A DNA stretch of 64,000 bases from Zeus faber (Eukaryota > Chordata > Actinopteri > Zeiformes > Zeidae): the NCBI GenBank assembly GCA_960531495.1, contig OY482855.1, positions 744,001 through 808,000 of the forward strand. The letters are read 5' to 3'. Numbering within the stretch: position 1 is the stretch's first letter; every line of letters begins with the position of its first letter. The notes under the pieces were generated by a model, which was not told the origin of the DNA, made no database searches, and saw nothing but the letters and a program-made list of their open reading frames with translations. Below are positions 25,587 through 39,200 of the stretch, piece after piece. The translations under genes and the position numbers were made by a program.

Positions 25587-27129
25587 TTCCTATCTGTCAC
25601 TGTCACACAGAGTAATGACTGTAGCTTTTAACCAATTCGCCTTTTTTCGACGTTTAAATCGGCTGAAAATGCATTTTTTCCCACATGTGCACACTATGAT
25701 GAAAATGATCATAACTCCACAAATACATGTTAGATGGGCATAGAAATCTGTGAGAAACATTTAAGAAGCACATAATAGTTCATCATATTAATTTAATTTC
25801 TATGCTGTACTGCAGCATTCTGAATCATTCACCTCTGAAGAGACAATGGTTCAGTGTTTCTCTAATTCAGCTAGACAGCAAACCGTCCAAAGTTCTGAAA
25901 ATTATCATAACTCGAAAAATTCATGTTAGATGGGCTTAAAACTCTGTGAGAAACACTTATGGACCACATAATAGTTCATCATATTAATCAAATTTCTATG
26001 CTGTACTGCAGCATTCTGAACCATTCACCTTTGATGAGACAATGGTTCAGTGTTTCAGATTCAGCTAGACAGCAAACCGTCCAAAGTTCTGACGTGATCA
26101 AAACTCCACAAATACATGTTAGATGGGCCTAGAGGTCTGTGAGAAACACTTAAGAAGCACATAATAGTTCCTCATATTAGATTTCAATGGTGTACGGCAG
26201 CATTCTGAATCATTCACCTATAAAGAGACAAAGGTTCGGTGTTTCTCTAATTCAGCTAGACCGCAAATCGTCCAAAGTTCTGAAAATGATCATAACTCGA
26301 AAAATACATTTTATATGGGCCTAAAACTGTTTGACCAACAACACTTTAGCAGCATATACTAGTTCATCATTGTATTTAAACTGTCTGTGACTGTCACACA
26401 GAGTAATGACTGTAGCTTATAACCAATTCGCCTTTTCGACGTTTAAATCGGCTGAAAATGCGTTTTTTCCCACATGTGCACACTATGATGAAAATGATCA
26501 TAACTCGACAAATACATTTTATTTGGGCCTAAAACTGTTTGACAAACAACACTTTAGCAGCATATACTAGTTCACTATTGTATTTAAACTGTCTGGCACT
26601 GTCACACAGAGTAATGACTGAAGTGTTTAACCAATTCGCCTTTTCGACGTTTAAATCGGCTGAAAATGCGTATTTTCCCACATGTGCACACTATGATCAA
26701 AATGATCAAACCCTGACAAATACATTTTAAATGGGCCTAAAACTGTTTGACATACAACACTTTAGCAGCACATACTAGTTATTCATTGTATTTAAACTGT
26801 CTGACACTGTCACACAGAGTAATGACTGAAGCTTTAAACCAAATCGCCTTTTCGACGTTTAAATCGGCTGAAAACGCATTTTTTCCCACATGTGCACACT
26901 ATGATGAAAATGATCATAACTCAACAAATACATATTAGATGGGCCTAGAACTCTGTGAGAAACACTTAAGAAGGACATAATAGTTCATCATATTAATTAC
27001 ATTTCTATGCTGTACTGCAGCATTCTGAATCATTCACCGCTGAAGAGACAATGGTTCGGTGTTTCTCTAATTCAGCTAGACAGCAAACCGTTCAAAGTTC
27101 TTAAAATGCTCATAACTCAACAAATACAT

Positions 27130-28329
27130 GTTGTATGGGACTAAAACTGTTTGACAAACAACACTTTAGCATCACATACTAGTTCATCATAGTATTTAAA
27201 CTGAAGTATTTTAATGACTGAAGCATTTAACCAATTCGCCTTTTCGATGTTTCAATCGGCTGAAAATGCGTTTTTTCCCACATGTGCACACTATGATGAA
27301 AATGATCATAACTCGACAAATACATTTTAAATGGGCCTAAAACTGTTTGACAAACAACACTTTAGCAGCACATACTAGTTCATCATTGCATTTAAACTGT
27401 CTGACACTGTCACACAGAGTAATGACTGAAGCTTTTAACCAATTCGCCATTTCGACGTTTAAATATGCTGAAAATGCGGTTTTTCCCACATGTGCACACT
27501 ATGATGAAAATGATCAGAACTCCAGAAATACATGTTAGATGGGCCTAAAACTCTGTGAGAAACACTTAAGAAGCACAAAATAGTTCATCATATAAATTAC
27601 ATTTCTATGCTGTACTGCAGCATTCTGAATCATTCACCGCTGAAGAGACAATGGTTCGGTGTTTCTCTAATTCAGCTAGACAGCAAACCGTTCAAAGTTC
27701 TTAAAATGCTCATAACTCAACAAATACATGTTGTATGGGACTAAAACTGTTTGACAAACAACACTTTAGCAGCACATACTAGTTCATCATAGTATTTAAA
27801 CTGAAGTATTTTAATGACTGAAGCATTTAACCAATTCGCCTTTTCGATGTTTCAATCGGCTGAAAATGCGTTTTTTCCCACATGTGCACACTATGATGAA
27901 AATGATCATAACTCGACAAATACATTTTAAATGGGCCTAAAACTGTTTGACAAACAACACTTTAGCAGCACATACTAGTTCATCATTGCATTTAAACTGT
28001 CTGACACTGTCACACAGAGTAATGACTGAAGCTTTTAACCAATTCGCCATTTCGACGTTTAAATATGCTGAAAATGCGGTTTTTCCCACATGTGCACACT
28101 ATGATGAAAATGATCAGAACTCCAGAAATACATGTTAGATGGGCCTAAAACTCTGTGAGAAACACTTAAGAAGCACAAAATAGTTCATCATATAAATTAC
28201 ATTTCTATGCTGTACTGCAGCATTCTGAATCATTCACCGCTGAAGAGACAATGGTTCGGTGTTTCTCTAATTCAGCTAGACAGCAAACCGTCAAAAGTTC
28301 TGAAAATGATAATAACTCCACAAATACAT
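27130..28329 (-). repeat. 600-bp tandem duplication in the inverted array
   Basis: Two copies with a 600-bp offset, at about 27,130-27,729 and 27,730-28,329. Each holds a shortened A (196 bp, lacking 'gtctgacactgtcacacag'-type sequence and reading 'aaactgaagtattttaatg'), a full A (208 bp) and a B' (196 bp). Shared private bases include 'cgccatttcg' and 'aaatgcggtttttcc'. A single base separates 'agcatcacat' (27,168) from 'agcagcacat' (27,768). Confidence 0.9.
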
Positions 28330-28525
28330 GTTAGATGGGCATAGTAATCCGTGAGAAACACTTAAGAAGCACATAATAGTTCATCATTTTAATTAAATTT
28401 CTATGCTGTACTGCAGCATTCTGAATCATTCACTTATGAAGAGACAATGGTTCGGTGTTTCTCTAACACAGCTAGACAGCAAACCGTTCAAAGTTCTGAA
28501 AATGCTCATAACTCGACAAATACAT

Positions 28526-28923
28526 GTTGTATGGGACTAAAACTGTTTGACAAGCAACACTTTAGCAGCACAGACTAGTTCATCATATTAATTAAATTTC
28601 TATGCTGTACTGCAGCATTCTGAATCATTCACCTCTGAAGAGACAATGGTTCGGTGTTTCTCTAATTCAGCTAGATACCAAACCGTCCAAAGTTCTGAAA
28701 ATGAACATAACTCGAAAAATACATGTTGTATGGGACTAAAACTGTTTGACAAGCAACACTTTAGCAGCACAGACTAGTTCATCATATTAATTAAATTTCT
28801 ATGCTGTACTGCAGCATTCTGAATCATTCACCTCTGAAGAGACAATGGTTCGGTGTTTCTCTAATTCAGCTAGATACCAAACCGTCCAAAGTTCTGAAAA
28901 TGATCATAACTCGAAAAATACAT
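28526..28923 (-). repeat. Pair of 199-bp A/B' hybrid monomers
   Basis: Two adjacent 199-bp units join the A end ('ctaaaactgtttgacaagc', 'agcagcacagactagttcat') directly to the B' interior ('catattaattaaatttctat'). The switch falls in AGTTCATCAT, which is present in both parent types. A third hybrid of the same length lies at about 30,329-30,527. Confidence 0.85.
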
Positions 28924-30932
28924 GTTAGATGGGCCTAAAACTCTGTGAGAAACACTTATGGGGCTCATAATAGTTCATCATATTAATCAAATTTCTATGC
29001 TGTACTGTAGCATTGTGAATCATTCACTTATGAAGAGACAATGGTTCGGTGTTTCTCTAATTCAGCTAGACAGCAAACCGTCCAAAGTTCTGAAAATGAT
29101 CATAACTCCACAAATACATGTTAGATGGGTCTAGAACTCTGTGAGAAAAACTGAAGAAGCACATAAAAGTTCATCAAATTAATTAGATTCATATGCTGTA
29201 CTGCAGCATTCTGAATCATTCACCTCTGAAGAGACAATGGTTCGGTGTTTCTCTAATTCAGCTAGACAGCAAACCGTCCCAAGTTCTGAAAATGCTCATA
29301 GCTCGACAAATACATGTTAGATGGGCCTAAAACTCTGTGAGAAACACTTATGGAGCACATAATAGTTCATCATATTGAACAAATTGATCAAATTTTAATG
29401 CTGTACTGCACCATTCTGAACCATTCACCTCTGAAGAGACAATGGTTCGGTGTTTCTCTAATTCAGCTAGACAGCAAACCGTCCAATGTTCTGAAAATGC
29501 TCATAACTCTACAAATACATGTTGTATGGGACTAAAACTGTTTGACAAACAACACTTTAGCAGCACATACTTGTTCATCATAGTATTTAAACTGTCTGAC
29601 ACTGTCACACAGAGTAATGACTGAAGCGTTTAACCAATTCGCCTTTTCGACGTTTAAATCGGCTGAAAATGCGTTTTTTCCCACATGTGCACACTATGAT
29701 GAAAATTATCATAACTCGACAAATACATTTTATATGGGCCTAAAACTGTTTGACATACAACACTTTAGCAGCTTATACTAGTTCATCATTGTATTTAAAC
29801 TGTCTGACACTGTCACCGAGAGTAATGACTGAAGCTTTTAACCAATTCGCCTTTTCGACGTTTAAATCGGCTGAAAATGCATTTTTCCCCACATGTGCAC
29901 ACTATGATGAAAATTATCATAACTCCACAAAAACATGTTAGATGGGTCTAGAAGTCTGTGAGAAACACTTAAGAAGCACATAATAGTTCATCATATTAAT
30001 TAAATTTCTATGCTGTACTGCAGCATTCTGAATCATTCACCTCTGAAGAGACAATGGGTCGGTGTTTCTCTAATTCAGTTAGACAGCAAACCGTCCAAAG
30101 TTCTGAAAATTATCATAACTCGAAAAATTCATGTTAGATGGGCTTAAAACTCTGTGAGAAACACTTATGGACCACATAATAGTTCATCATATTAATCAAA
30201 TTTCTATGCTGTACTGCAGCATTCTGAACCATTCACCTTTGATGAGACAATGGTTCAGTGTTTCTCTAATTCAGCTAGAAAGCAAACCGTTCAAAGTTCT
30301 GAAACTGCTCATAACTCGACAAATAGATGTTGTATGGGACTAAAACTGTTTGACAAACAACACTTTAGCAGCACAGACTAGTTCATCATATTAATTACAT
30401 TTCTATGCTGTACTGCAGCATTCTGAATCATTCACCTCTGAAGAGACAATGGTTCGGTGTTTCTCTAATTCAGCTAGACAGCAAACCGTCCACAGTTCTG
30501 AAAATGATCATAACTCCACAGATACATGTTAGATGGTTCTAGAACTCTGTGAGAAAAAACTTAAGAAGCACATAATAGTTCATCAAATTAATCAAATTTC
30601 TATGCTGTACTGCACCATTCTGAATCATTCACCGCTGAAGAGACAATGGTTCGGTGTTTCTCTAATTCAGCTAGACAGCAAACCATCAAAAGTTCTGAAA
30701 ATGATCGTAACTCCACAAATACATGTTATATGGGACTAAAACTGTTTGACAAACAACACTTTAGCAGCACAGACTAGTTAGTCATAGTATTCAAACTGTC
30801 TGACACTGTCACACAGAGTAATGACTGAAGCGTTTAACCTATTCGCCTTTTCGACGTTTAAATCGTTTGAAAATTTGTTTTTTCCCACATGTGCACACTA
30901 TGATGAAGATGATCATAACTCGACAAATACAT

Positions 30933-31188
30933 GTTGTATGGGACTAAAACTGTTTGACAAGCAACACTTTAGCAGCACATACTTGTTCCTCATAGTATTT
31001 AAACTGTCTGACACTGTCACACAGAGTAATGACTGTCTGAAAATGATCATAACTCGAAAAATACATGTTAGATGGGCCTAAAACTGTGAGAAACACTTAT
31101 GGAGCACATAATAGTTCATCATATTAATCATCATGTTATGTACTGCAGCATTCTGAACCATTCACCTTTGATGAGACAATGGTTCGGT
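30933..31188 (-). repeat. Truncated and deleted monomers at the array edge
   Basis: A 135-bp unit joins the A sequence 'gagtaatgactg' to the B' sequence 'tctgaaaatgatcat' near 31,035. It is followed by a B' monomer cut after 'gacaatggttcggt'. The edge of the array is therefore degenerate, as is common where a satellite abuts other DNA. Confidence 0.8.
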
Positions 31189-31539
31189 ATTGAAAGAAAG
31201 ATTGAATGATTGAAAGAAATGTAGATTGAAATAAAGAATGAAAGAAAGATTTGAAGTAAGAATGAAATATTGAAAGAAAGATTTTAGGAAAGGTTGAAAG
31301 ACTGAAAGAAAGAATGAAAGATTGAAAGAAAGATTGAAAGATTGAAAGAAATATTGAAAGAAAGAGACTTTGAAAGTAAGAAAGATTGAAAGAAAGATTG
31401 AAAGTAATAAAGATTGAAAGAAAGAATAAAAGAAAAATTGAAAGATTGAAAGATTGAAAGATTGAAAGAAAGATTGAAAGAAAGATTTAACGAAAATTGA
31501 AAGACTGAAAGTAAGAATGAAAGAAAGATTGAAAGTTTG

Positions 31540-34500
31540 AAAGAAAGAATGAAAGAATTAAAGAAAGATTGAAAGAAATATTGAAAGAAAGAATGAAAGA
31601 TTGAAAGAAAGAATGAAAGAATGAAAGAAATACTGAAAGAAAGAAAGATTGAAAGTAAGAACGATTGAAAGAAAGATTTATAGAAAGATTGAAAGACTGA
31701 AAGAAAGAATGAAAGATTGAAAGAAATATTGAAAGAAAGAGAGATTGAAAGATTAAAAGATTGAAAGAAAGATTGAAAGTAATAAAGATTGAAACAAAGA
31801 ATGGAGGAATAATTGAAAGATTGAAAGAAAAAATGAAAGAATTAAAGAAAGATTGTAAGAAATATTGAAAGAAAGATTGAAAGAAAGAATGAAAGAAAGA
31901 TTGTAAGAAAGAATGAAAGTAAGAAAGAAATATTGAAAGATTGAAAGAAATATTGAAAGAAAGAAAGATTGAAAGTAAGAACGATTGAAAGAAAGATTGA
32001 AAGAAAGACTGAAAGCTTGAAAGAAAGAATGAAAGAAAGATTTTAAGAAAGGTTGAAAGACTGAAAGAAAGAATGAAAGATTGAAAGAAAGAATGAAAGA
32101 ACGATTGAAAGAAAAAATGAAAGAATGATAGAAAGATTGAAAGATTGAAAGAAAGATTGAATGTTTGAAAGAAAGATTGAAAGTATTAAAGATCGAAAGA
32201 AATATTTAAAGAAAGATTGAAAGATTGAAAGAAAGAATGAAATAACGATTGAAAGAAAGAATGAAAGAATGAAAGAAATATTGAAAGATTGAAAGAAATA
32301 TTGAAAGAAAAAGAGATTGAAAGATTAAAAGATTGAAAGAAAGATTGAAAGTGATGAAGTTTGAAAGAAAGAATGAAGGAAAAACTGAAAGATTGAAATA
32401 CTGAAAGAATGAATGAAAGATTGATTGAAAGATTGAATGAAAAAATGAAAAACTTAAAGAAAGATTGAAAGAAATATTGAAAGATAGATTGAAAGATTGA
32501 AAGAAAGAAAGATTGAAAGAAAGAATGAAAGAAAGATTGTAAGAAAGAATGAAAGTAAGAAAGAAAGATTGAAATATTGAAAGAAATATTGAAAGAAAGA
32601 AAGATTGAAACTAAGAACGATTGAAAGAAAGATTGAAAGAAAGATTGAAAGCTTGAAAGAAAGATTGAAAGAAAGATTTTAAGAAAGGTTGAACGACTGA
32701 AAAAAAGAATGAAAGATTGAAAGAAAGAATGAAAGAATGAAAGAAAGATTGAAAGATTGAAAGAAATATTGAAAGAAAGAGAGAATGAAAATAAGAAAGA
32801 TTGAAATAAAGATTGAAAGTAATAAAGATTGAAAGAAATAACAAAAGAAAGATTGAAAGAAAGAATGAAAGAAAGATTGAACGATTGGAAGAAATTTTGA
32901 AAGATAGAAAAATTTAAAGTAAGAAAGATTGAAAGAAAGAATCAAAGAAAGATTGAAAGATTGAAAGATTGAAAGAAAGATTGAATGTTTGAAAGAAAGA
33001 TTGAAAGTATTAAAGATCAAAAGAAATATTTAAAGAAAGATTGAAAGATTGAAAGAAAGAATGAAATAACGATTGAAAGAAAGAATGAAAGAATGATAGA
33101 AAGATTGAAAGATTGAAAGAAAGATTGAATGTTTGAAAGAAAGATTGAAAGTATTAAAGATCGAAAGAAATATTTAAAGAAAGATTGAAAGATTGAAAGA
33201 AAGAATGAAATAACGATTGCAAGAAAGAATGAAAGAATGAAAGAAAAATTGAAAGATTGAAAGAAATATTGAAAGAAAGAGAGATTGAAAGATTACAAGA
33301 TTGAAAGAAAGATTGAAAGTGATGAAGTTTGAAAGAAAGAATGAAGGAAAAACTGAAAGATTGAAAGACTGAAAGAATGAATGAAAGAAAGATTGAAAGA
33401 TTGAATGAAAAAATGAAAAACTTAAAGAAAGATTGAAAGAAATATTGAAAGATAGATTGAAAGATTGAAAGAAAGAAAGATTGAAAGAAAGAATGAAAGA
33501 AAGATTGTAAGAAAGAATGAAAGTAAGAAAGAAAGATTGAAAGATTGAAAGAAATATTGAAAGAAAGAAAGATCGAAACTAAGAACGATTGAAAGAAAGA
33601 TTGAAAGAAAGATTGAAAGCTTGAAAGAAAGATTGAAAGAAAGATTTTAAGAAAGGTTGAAAGACTGAAAGAAAGAATGAAAGATTGAAAGAAAGAATGA
33701 AAGAACGATTGAAAGAAAGAATGAAAGAATGAAAGAAAGATTGAAAGATTTAAAGAAATATTGAAAGAAAGAGAGAATGAAAATAAGAAAGATTGAAAGA
33801 AAGATTGAAAGTAATAAAGATTGAAAGAAAAAATGAACGAAAAATTGAAAGATTGATAGATTGAAAGAAAGATTGGAAGAAAGATTTAAAGAAAGATTGA
33901 AAGACTGAAAGAAAGAATGAATAAAATAATTAAAGAAAGATTGAAGGTTTGAAAGATTGAAAGAAAGATTGAAAGAAAGAATGAAAAAAAGATTGAAAAA
34001 AAGATGATTGAAAGAAAGATTGAAAGAAATATTGAAAGACTGAAGGAAAGAATGAAAGAAAGATGGAAAGAAAGATTGAAAGAAAGAAACATTGAAAGAA
34101 ATATTGAAAGAAAGATTGAAAGAAAGATTGAAAGATTGAAAGATTGAAAGATTGAAAGAAAGAATGAAAGAAAGACTGAAAGATTGAAAGAAAAATTGAA
34201 AGAAAGATTGAAAGATTGAAAGATTGAAAGAAAAATTGAAAGTTTGAAAGAAATATTGAAAAACTGAAAGAAAGATTGCAAGAAAGATTGAAAAAAAAGA
34301 AAGATTTAAAGATAGAATAAAAGAAAGATTGAAAGAAATATTGAAAGACAGAAAGATTGAAAGAAACAATGAAAGAAATATTGAAAGATTAAAAGAAAGA
34401 ATGAAAGAAAGATTGAAAAATTGAAAGATTGAAAGAAAGACTAAAAGAAAGAAAGAACGATTGAAAGAAAGATTGAAAGAAAGATTGAAAGAAAGAAAGA

Positions 34501-36260
34501 TTGTAAGAGAGAATGAAACAAAGATTGAAATAAAGAATGAAAGAAAGATTGAAAGAAAAAATGAAAGAAAGATTGAAAGAAAGATGGAAAGAAAGTTTGA
34601 AAGAAAGAAAGATTGAAAGAAATAACAAAAGAAAGATTGAAAGAAATAATGAAAGAAAGATTGAACGATTGGAAGAAATATTGAAATATAGAAAAATTGA
34701 AAGTAAGAAAGATTGAAAGAAAGAATGAAAGAAAGATTGAAAGATTGAAAGATTGAAAGAAAGAATGAAAGAAAGATTGAAAGATTGAAATATTGAAAGA
34801 AAGAATGAAAGAAAGATTGAAAGTTTGAAAGAAAGAATGAAAGAATGAAAGAAAGATTGAAAGAAATATTGAAAGAAAGAATGAAAGATTAAAAGAAAGA
34901 ATGAAAGAATGAAAGAAATACTGAAAGAAAGAAAGATTGAAAGTAAGAACGATTGAAAGAAAGATTTATAGAAAGAATGAAAGAATGAAAGAAAGATTGA
35001 AAGATTGAAAGAAATATTGAAAGAAAGAGAGAATGAAAATAAGAAAGATTGAAAGAAAGATTGAAAGTAATAAAGATTGAAAGAAAGAATGGAGGAATAA
35101 TTGAAAGATTGAAAGAAAAAATGAAAGAATTAAAGAAAGATTGTAAGAAATATTGAAAGAAAGATTGAAAGATTGAAATAAAGAAAGATTGAAAGAAAGA
35201 ATGAAAGAAAGATTGTAAGAAAGAATGAAAGTATGAAAGAAATATTGAAAGATTGAAAGAAATATTGAAAGAAAGAAAGATTGAAAGTAAGAACGATTGA
35301 AAGAAAGATTGAAAGAAAGACTGAAAGCTTGAAAGAAAGAATGAAAGAAAGATTTTAAGAAAGGTTGAAAGACTGAAAGAAAGAATGAAAGATTGAAAGA
35401 AAGAATGAAAGAACGATTGAAAGAAAAAATGAAAGAATGATAGAAAGATTGAAAGATTGAAAGAAAGATTGAATGTTTGAAAGAAAGATTGAAAGTATTA
35501 AAGATCGAAAGAAATATTTAAAGAAAGATTGAAAGATTGAAAGAAAGAATGAAATAACGATTGAAAGAAAGAATGAAAGAATGAAGGAAAAACTGAAAGA
35601 TTGAAATACTGAAAGAATGAATGAAAGATTGATTGAAAGATTGAATGAAAAAATGAAAAACTTAAAGAAAGATTGAAAGAAATATTGAAAGATAGATTGA
35701 AAGATTGAAAGAAAGAAAGATTGAAAGAAAGAATGAAAGAAAGATTGTAAGAAAGAATGAAAGTAAGAAAGAAAGATTGAAATATTGAAAGAAATATTGA
35801 AAGAAAGAAAGATTGAAACTAAGAACGATTGAAAGAAAGATTGAAAGAAAGATTGAAAGCTTGAAAGAAAGATTGAAAGAAAGATTTTAAGAAAGGTTGA
35901 AAGACTGAAAAAAAGAATGAAAGATTGAAAGAAAGAATGAAAGAATGAAAGAAAGATTGAAAGATTGAAAGAAATATTGAAAGAAAGAGAGAATGAAAAT
36001 AAGAAAGATTGAAAGAAAGATTGAAAGTAATAAAGATTGAAAGAAATAACAAAAGAAAGATTGAAAGAAAGAATGAAAGAAAGATTGAACGATTGGAAGA
36101 AATTTTGAAAGATAGAAAAATTTAAAGTAAGAAAGATTGAAAGAAAGAATGAAAGAAAGATTGAAAGATTGAAAGATTGAAAGAAAGATTGAATGTTTGA
36201 AAGAAAGATTGAAAGTATTAAAAATCGAAAGAAATATTTAAAGAAAGATTGAAAGATTGA
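31540..36260 (+). repeat. ~3.2-kb duplication within the purine satellite
   Basis: The word order of about 31,540-33,050 recurs at about 34,830-36,260. The offset is 3,288 bp at its left end ('aaatactgaaagaaag' at 31,628 and 34,916) and 3,208 bp further right (32,611 and 35,819), so the copies differ by about 80 bp of indels. Edges are approximate. Confidence 0.75.
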
Positions 36261-39200
36261 AAGAAAAAATGAAAAACTTAAAGAAAGATTGAAAGAAATA
36301 TTGAAAGACAGATTGAAAGATTGAAAGAAAGAAAGATTGAAAGAAAGAATGAAAGAAAGATTGTAAGAAAGAATGAAATATTGAAAGAAAGAATGAAAGA
36401 AAGACTGAAAAAAACAAAGAAAGATTGAAAGAAATAAAGATTTAAAGAAAAAAAGATTTAAAGAAAGATTGAAAGACTAAAAGTAAGAATGAAAAAAAAG
36501 ATTGAAAGAAAGATTGAAAAAAGAAAGAAAGATTGAAAGAAAGATTGAAAGAAAGATTGAAAGAAAGAATGAAAGTTTGAAAGAAAGATTGAAAGAAAGA
36601 TTGAAAGAAAGATTGAAAGACTGAAAGAAAAAATGAAAGAAAGATTAAAAGAGAGATTGAAAGATTGAAAGATTGAAAGAAGGAATGAAAGAAAGATTGA
36701 ATGATTGAAAGATTGAAATAAAGAATGAAAGATTGAAAGAAAGAATAAAAGAACGATTGAAAGAAAGAATGAAAGAATGAAAGAAAGATTGAAAGATTGA
36801 AAGAATATTGAAAGAAAGAGAGAATGAAAGTAAGAACAATTGAAAGAAAGATTGAAAGTAAAAAAGATTGAAAGAAAGAATGAAAGAAAAATTGAAAGAT
36901 TGAAAGATTGAAAGAAAGATTTAAAGAAAGATTTAAAGAAAGATTGAAAGACTGGAAGAAAGAATGAATAAAAGAATTAAAGAAAGATTGAAAGATTGAA
37001 AGATTGAAAGATTGAAAGAAAGATTGAAAAAAGAATGATTGAAAGAAAGAAAGATTTAAAGAATGAATGAATTAAAGAAAGATTGAAAGACTAAAAGTAA
37101 GAATGAAAAAAAAGAATGAAAGCAAGATTGAAAGATTGAAAGATTGAAGGAAAGAATGAAAGATTGAAAGAAAGAATGAAAGAATGAAAGATAGATTGAA
37201 AGACTGAAAGAAATATTGAAAGAAGGAGAGAATGAAAGTAAGAAAGATTGAATGAAAAATTGAAAGATTGAAAGATTGAAAGAAAGAATGAAAGAAAGAT
37301 TGAAAGATTGAAAGAAATACTGAAAGAAAGAAAGAAAGATTGAAAGTAAGAACGATTGAAAGAAAGCTTGAAACGAAAGATTGAAAGAAAGAATGAAAGA
37401 AAGATTGAAAGATTGAACGATTGAAAGAAAGAATGAAAGATTGAAAGAAAGAATAAAAGAACGATTGAAAGAAAGAATGAAAGAATGAAAGAAAGATTGA
37501 AAGATTGAAAGAATATTGAAAGAAAGAGAGAATGAAAGTAAGAAAGATTGAAAGAAAGATTGAAAGTAAAAAAGATTGAAAGAAAGAATGAAAGAAAAAT
37601 TGAAAGATTGAAAGATTGAAAGAAAGATTTAAAGAAAGATTTAAAGAAAGATTGAAAGACTGAAAGAAAGAATGAATAAAAGAATTAAAGAAAGATTGAA
37701 AGATCGAAAGATTGAAAGATTGAAAGAAAGATTGAAAGAAAGAATGAAAGAACGATTGAAAGAAAGAATGAAAGAATGAAAGAAAGATTGAAAGATTGAA
37801 AGAAATATTGAAAGAAAGAGAGAATGAAAGTAAGAAAGATGGAAAGAAAAATTGAAAGATTGAAAGATTGAAAGAAAGAATTAAAGAAAGATTGAAGAAA
37901 GAAAGATTTAAAGAAAAAAAGATTTAAAGAAAGATTGAAAGACTAAAAGTAAGAATGAAAAAAAAGATTGAAAGAAAGATTGAAAAAAGAAAGAAAGATT
38001 GAAAGAAAGATTGAAAGAAAGATTGAAAGAAAGAATGAAAGTTTGAAAGAAAGATTGAAAGAAAGATTGAAAGACTGAAAGAAAAAATGAAAGAAAGATT
38101 AAAAGAGAGATTGAAAGATTGAAAGATTGAAAGAAAGAATGAAAGATTGAAAGAAAGAATGAAAGAATGAATGAAAGATTAAAAGATTGAAAGAAATATT
38201 GAAAAAAAGAAAGATTGAAAGTAAGAAAAATTGAAAGAATGAATGAAAGAAACAAAAAAAGACTGATAAAAAGAAAGAAAGTTTGAGAGATCAAAATATT
38301 TAAAGAAAGAAAGATTGAAAGAAAGGTTGAAAGATAGAATGAAAGAAAGATTGAAAGATTGAAAGTTGTAAAGAAAGATTGAAAGAAAGATTTAAAGAAA
38401 GATTGAAAGACTAAAAAAAAGAATGAAAGAAAGATTGAAAGGTTGAAAGAAAGAATGAAAGAATGAAAGAAAGATTGAAAGATTGAAAGAAAGATTGGAA
38501 GAAAGAATGAAAGTATGAAAGAAAGATTGAAAGATCGAAGGAAAGATTGAAAGAACGATTGAAAGAAAGAATGAAAGAATGAAAGAAAGATTGAAAGCTT
38601 GAAAGAAAGATTGAAAGAAAGATTTTAAGAAAGGTTGAAAGACTGAAAGAAAGAATTAAAGAAAGAATGATTGAAAGATTGAAAGAAAGAATGAAAGATT
38701 GAAAGAAAGAATATAAGAACGATTGAAAGAAAGATTGAAAGTAAGATTGAAAGTTTGAAAGAAAGATTGAAAGAAAAATTGAAAGAAAGATTGAAAGACT
38801 GAAGGAAAGAATGAGTGAAAGATTGAAAGAAAGATTAAAAGAAAAAAAGATTGAAAGTATTAAAGACTGAAAAAAATATTGAAAGAAAGATTGAAAGATT
38901 GAAAGATAGAATGAAAGAAAGATTGAAAGATTGAAAGATTGAAAGAAAGAATTAAAAAAAGATTGAAAGACTGAAAAAAATATTGAAAGAAAGATTGAAA
39001 GATTGAAAGATAGAATGAAAGAAAGATTGAAAGATTGAAAGATTGAAAGAAAGAATGAAAGAAAGATTGAAAGACTGAAAGAAAGAATGAAAGAAAGATT
39101 GAAAGTGCGAAAGAAAGAATGAAAGAATTAAAGAAAGATTGAAAGAAATATTGAAAGAAAGAATGAAAGATTGAAAGAAAGAATGAAAGTAATAAAGATT

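Larger units (their letters stand above)
25587..31188 (-). repeat. Inverted A/B' satellite array
   Basis: This is the reverse complement of the A/B' satellite of the left half, for example 'ccacatgtgcacactatgat' for A and 'gctgtactgcagcattctga' for B'. Monomers are mostly 208 bp (A) and 192-196 bp (B'), with more substitutions and indels between copies than on the left. A junction with a short deletion ('ctgtcactgtcacac') adjoins the AT-rich island at 25,587-25,594. The array stops inside a B' monomer at 31,188, where the purine-rich satellite begins. Confidence 0.93.

Noticed and set aside
22338..25615. K/N/Y/T-rich open frames of 60-139 codons in the AT-rich island
   Set aside because: They overlap in several frames at once and result from a composition almost free of stop codons on this strand.
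1..31188. CENP-B box in the A/B monomers
   Set aside because: I checked the TTCG-containing stretches in A ('aattcgccttttcgacg' on the minus strand) and none fits TTCGNNNNANNCGGG.
25841..31188. Pol III B box ('ggttcggtgtt') in B' as a sign of a tRNA-derived SINE
   Set aside because: Only the GGTTCG core matches. I see no A box at the right distance, no poly(A) or simple tail, and the unit is strictly tandem.
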